From contig URXY01000009.1 of the NCBI GenBank assembly GCA_900552015.1, positions 1 to 41,446 on the forward strand: a stretch of 41,446 nucleotides of DNA. Reading direction: 5' to 3'. Shown here piece after piece: positions 39,768 through 41,446 of this stretch. The DNA is from an uncultured Eubacteriales bacterium. GTDB taxonomy: Bacteria; Bacillota; Clostridia; Oscillospirales; Oscillospiraceae. A program made the position numbers and the translations under genes. Position 1 is the stretch's first letter. Every line of letters begins with the position of its first letter. Under the pieces are notes generated by a model that searched no databases, had not been told where the DNA came from, and worked only from the letters and a program-made list of their open reading frames with translations.

Positions 39768-39797
39768 AAGGGACTGCCGAGCGGCAGTCCCTTTTTA
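39768..39797. terminator. Terminator shared by DUF1934 and spmB
   Basis: An 11-bp stem AAGGGACTGCC / GGCAGTCCCTT (39768-39778 / 39783-39793) with a GAGC loop and a T-run. It lies between convergent genes. Confidence 0.85.
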
Positions 39798-40316
39798 CGC
39801 GCCCATCAGCAGCGCGACCGCCTTGGCGGAGACGAGAAACATCACCGCGTCGGCACAGAGAGCGGCGGGGATGGTGTAGCGCGTCTTCGTGATCCCGGCA
39901 GCACCGTAATAGACGGCAACGGTGTAAAATGTCGTCTCGCTCGAGCCGAGCATGACCGCCGCCACGCGGCCGATGTAGGAGTCGACGCCGTAGACCTGCA
40001 TGATCTCCGAGCCGACGGCCAGCGCGCCGCTGCCGGAGATGGGGCGGATGAAGAGAAGCGGCGCGGTCTCGGCAGGAATGCCGATTTTGTCGAGCGCAGG
40101 GGCCAAAAGCGCGCCGAGCGCCTCCATCGCGCCGGACGCGCGGAACATATAGACGGCGGTGAGCAGCGCGATGAGAGAGGGAAGAATATGCAGCAGCACA
40201 GTGAGCCCTTCCTCGGCTCCCTTGGTCAGCGCGGAATAGACGTCGACACGCCTTGACATGGCGAAGCAGGCGGTGAAGGCGAGCAGCAGCGGGACGATGA
40301 GCGTGGAGAGCGTCAT
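39795..40316 (-). CDS. spmB: Spore maturation protein B
   Basis: A 173-residue membrane protein of the nucleoside-recognition (Gate) family, with four or five helices. GAEEGLTVLLHILPSLIAL, FIRPISGSGALAV and GSSETTFYTVAVYYGA are hallmark segments of SpmB. With SpmA it is needed for full spore-core dehydration. The ATG at 40316 is one base after the SpmA stop codon (TGACATG), so the two are translationally coupled, with CTGGAGGG inside spmA as ribosome-binding site. Confidence 0.93.
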   Translation of the reverse strand: MTLSTLIVPLLLAFTACFAMSRRVDVYSALTKGAEEGLTVLLHILPSLIALLTAVYMFRASGAMEALGALLAPALDKIGIPAETAPLLFIRPISGSGALAVGSEIMQVYGVDSYIGRVAAVMLGSSETTFYTVAVYYGAAGITKTRYTIPAALCADAVMFLVSAKAVALLMGA

Positions 40317-40317
40317 G

Positions 40318-40896
40318 TCAGTCCCTCCAGAGGCGCGCGAGGACCTTGGCGGCGAACAGGCCCGCAAGGACGGACAAAAGAGATACCAGCCACACGCAGG
40401 GCAGAATGTCGAACGGATCGGAAGCGCCGAGCGAGGCGCGCACGCCGGCGAGCGTGGTCGGCAGGAGCTGGATGGAGGCCGTATTCAAAACGACGAGCAG
40501 GCACAGTTCGTTGGACGCGACGCCTCCGCAGCCGCGGCTCATGCGCCGCGCTGCGCGGATGCCGAGCGGCGTCGCCGCGTTGCCGAGCCCTAAGAGATCT
40601 GCTGAAAGATTGGCCGATACGGCGGCGAGCGTCTCACTGTCGCGGCTGGCCTGCGGTAAAAGGCGGCGCAGCAGCGGGCGGAACAGCGCTGCGATCTTAT
40701 CGGTGAGCGCGCACTGGTCCATCAGCTCCATCACGCCCGTCCAGAGGCACATCACGCCGCACATCGTAAAGCACAGTTCGACGGCGCTCTGTGCGCCTTC
40801 CAATGCTGCGGCGCTGAGGGAAGAGAGATTTCCCGTCAGCGCGCCGAAGATGAGAGAGACGAGCACCATTCCCGTCCAAAGCCAGGCCATCGCCAT
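40318..40896 (-). CDS. spmA: Spore maturation protein A
   Basis: A 192-residue membrane protein with the SpmA features: WTGMVLVSLIFGALTGNL at the N-terminus, MCLWTGVMELM, ANLSADLLGLGNAATPLGI and NTASIQLLPTTLAGVRASLG. It pairs with SpmB in spore maturation. Three in-frame ATGs lie close together; that at 40896 is nine bases after AAGGAG and is preferred to 40902, which is too near. The presence of spmAB supports an endospore-forming organism. Confidence 0.92.
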   Translation of the reverse strand: MAMAWLWTGMVLVSLIFGALTGNLSSLSAAALEGAQSAVELCFTMCGVMCLWTGVMELMDQCALTDKIAALFRPLLRRLLPQASRDSETLAAVSANLSADLLGLGNAATPLGIRAARRMSRGCGGVASNELCLLVVLNTASIQLLPTTLAGVRASLGASDPFDILPCVWLVSLLSVLAGLFAAKVLARLWRD

Positions 40897-41029
40897 GTCC
40901 ATCAACTCCTTTGCCCCTAAATATATCGGCAGGGGAGAGAGAATATGCTGCATTTTGCGGGCAAAAGCGGGACAAACAGCCCAAAAAGAACGTGTTAAAA
41001 AATTTTCTCAGAAAAAATAAAAAATTGTC

Positions 41030-41058
41030 TTGACAAGTGCAACACTTTTTAGTATTAT
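41030..41058 (+). promoter_or_regulatory. Promoter of the ribosomal S10 operon
   Basis: Perfect TTGACA and TATTAT with a 17-base spacer in an AT-rich stretch. The start is near 41065, about 285 bases upstream of rpsJ. Confidence 0.88.
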
Positions 41059-41064
41059 ATGCAG

Positions 41065-41349
41065 GTCCGCGATTGGGCCTATCCTGCCCTATTTGCGCGA
41101 TATTGCGATGAACCGGGAGATTGCTCAGGCTTCTGAGGTAACTTTCGGGGAGTATGTCCGAACATCGGGCGGCTGAGAGAATATCTGTACGTTGCGTAGA
41201 TCGCTGCGCCATGTGTGGACCGGCCGTTTATTCGTGCCGGTTTTTCTATGAGCCGGAATGATACGCACGGATAAGCGTACAGGAAAAACTCTCACCGTAC
41301 GGCTTCGACAAAGCAAAGAATACCGTACAAAATAAAGGAGAAACCGAAC
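41065..41349 (+). promoter_or_regulatory. Structured rpsJ leader with internal terminator (attenuator)
   Basis: A long leader with many inverted repeats. At 41219-41246 ACCGGC / GCCGGT (with an extra CG pair inside) is followed by TTTTTC, an intrinsic terminator lying about 100 bases before the rpsJ start codon. Transcription must read through it to reach the operon, so attenuation, probably by a ribosomal protein or ribosome-related signal, is inferred. AAAGGAGAAACC provides the rpsJ ribosome-binding site. Confidence 0.7.
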
Positions 41350-41446
41350 ATGGCAAAAGAAATGATCCGCATTCGTCTCAAGGCCTATGATCATCAGGTC
41401 ATCGACCAGAGCGCAGAGAAGATCGTCGAGACCGCCAAGCGCACCG
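41350..41446 (+). CDS. rpsJ: 30S ribosomal protein S10, 5' part
   Basis: The first 32 codons (MAKEMIRIRLKAYDHQVIDQ and so on) match S10, which binds 16S rRNA in the small-subunit head and also acts as NusE in antitermination. The gene runs off the window end. It is normally the first gene of the S10-spc operon, so ribosomal protein genes should follow. Confidence 0.97.
   Translation, partial: MAKEMIRIRLKAYDHQVIDQSAEKIVETAKRT

Overview
The window looks like a chromosomal segment of a GC-rich, endospore-forming, strictly anaerobic gut Clostridium relative, probably Oscillospiraceae/Ruminococcaceae. The evidence is spmA/spmB and a PdaB-type deacetylase, a strict-anaerobe-type hybrid-cluster protein with its ferredoxin and Crp/Fnr regulator, strong AGGAGG ribosome-binding sites, and sigma-A-type promoters. 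The assignment is inference from gene content; no species call is possible.

Layout. 1-340: no gene, two hairpins. 340-5760 (minus): hybrid histidine kinase, low-molecular-weight tyrosine phosphatase and a tandem ABC exporter, with three apparent frameshifts and two lost catalytic residues. 5758-6069: an AT-rich, 5'-truncated foreign fragment abutting the exporter start. 6185-9008: tRNA-Ser, Nudix hydrolase, DUF523, aminotransferase, Dabb protein. 9067-9293: a multi-hairpin repeat and stacked terminators, then an XRE-membrane regulator. 10347-14195 (minus): MocR-type aspartate aminotransferase, a ZIP transporter remnant, and two COG0523 (CobW/P47K) metal-trafficking GTPases, one extremely His-rich and one fused to a YcgQ-like C-terminal domain. 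14272-15016: XRE regulator diverging from a short orphan transcript across a cluster of CTTGT operators. 15062-15245: tRNA-Tyr and tRNA-Thr. 15328-17009: small zinc-ribbon, small helical and sigma-region-4 proteins, then YitT. 17122-20225: HcpR-like regulator, ferredoxin and hcp (nitrosative stress). 20538-23590: DUF4914, TrmO, orphan OadG-like protein. 23769-25545: KdpD/KdpE-like two-component pair. 25970-29344: polar amino acid ABC transporter operon with an embedded ornithine cyclodeaminase-family gene. 29416-30222: PdaB-like deacetylase. 30413-34793: c-di-GMP/phosphorelay region with an intact HD-GYP response regulator, a truncated solute-binding protein, a decayed HD-GYP/PAS/GGDEF pseudogene and an Hpt protein. 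34850-39760: cardiolipin synthase, hypoxanthine-DNA glycosylase, MATE pump, second copy of the multi-hairpin repeat, a hypothetical gene and DUF1934. 39795-40896: spmB/spmA. 41030-41446: promoter, roughly 285-nt attenuator-bearing leader and start of rpsJ, which normally opens the S10 ribosomal operon.

Themes. First, gene decay: frameshifts, an internal stop, truncations and lost catalytic residues cluster in signalling and transport genes, while housekeeping genes are intact. Second, several regulatory regions can be read directly: an Fnr-type palindrome centred at -41.5 of the ferredoxin-hcp promoter, divergent XRE operators, and an rpsJ attenuator. Third, a structured intergenic repeat occurs twice with covarying stems; it is the best candidate for something undescribed.
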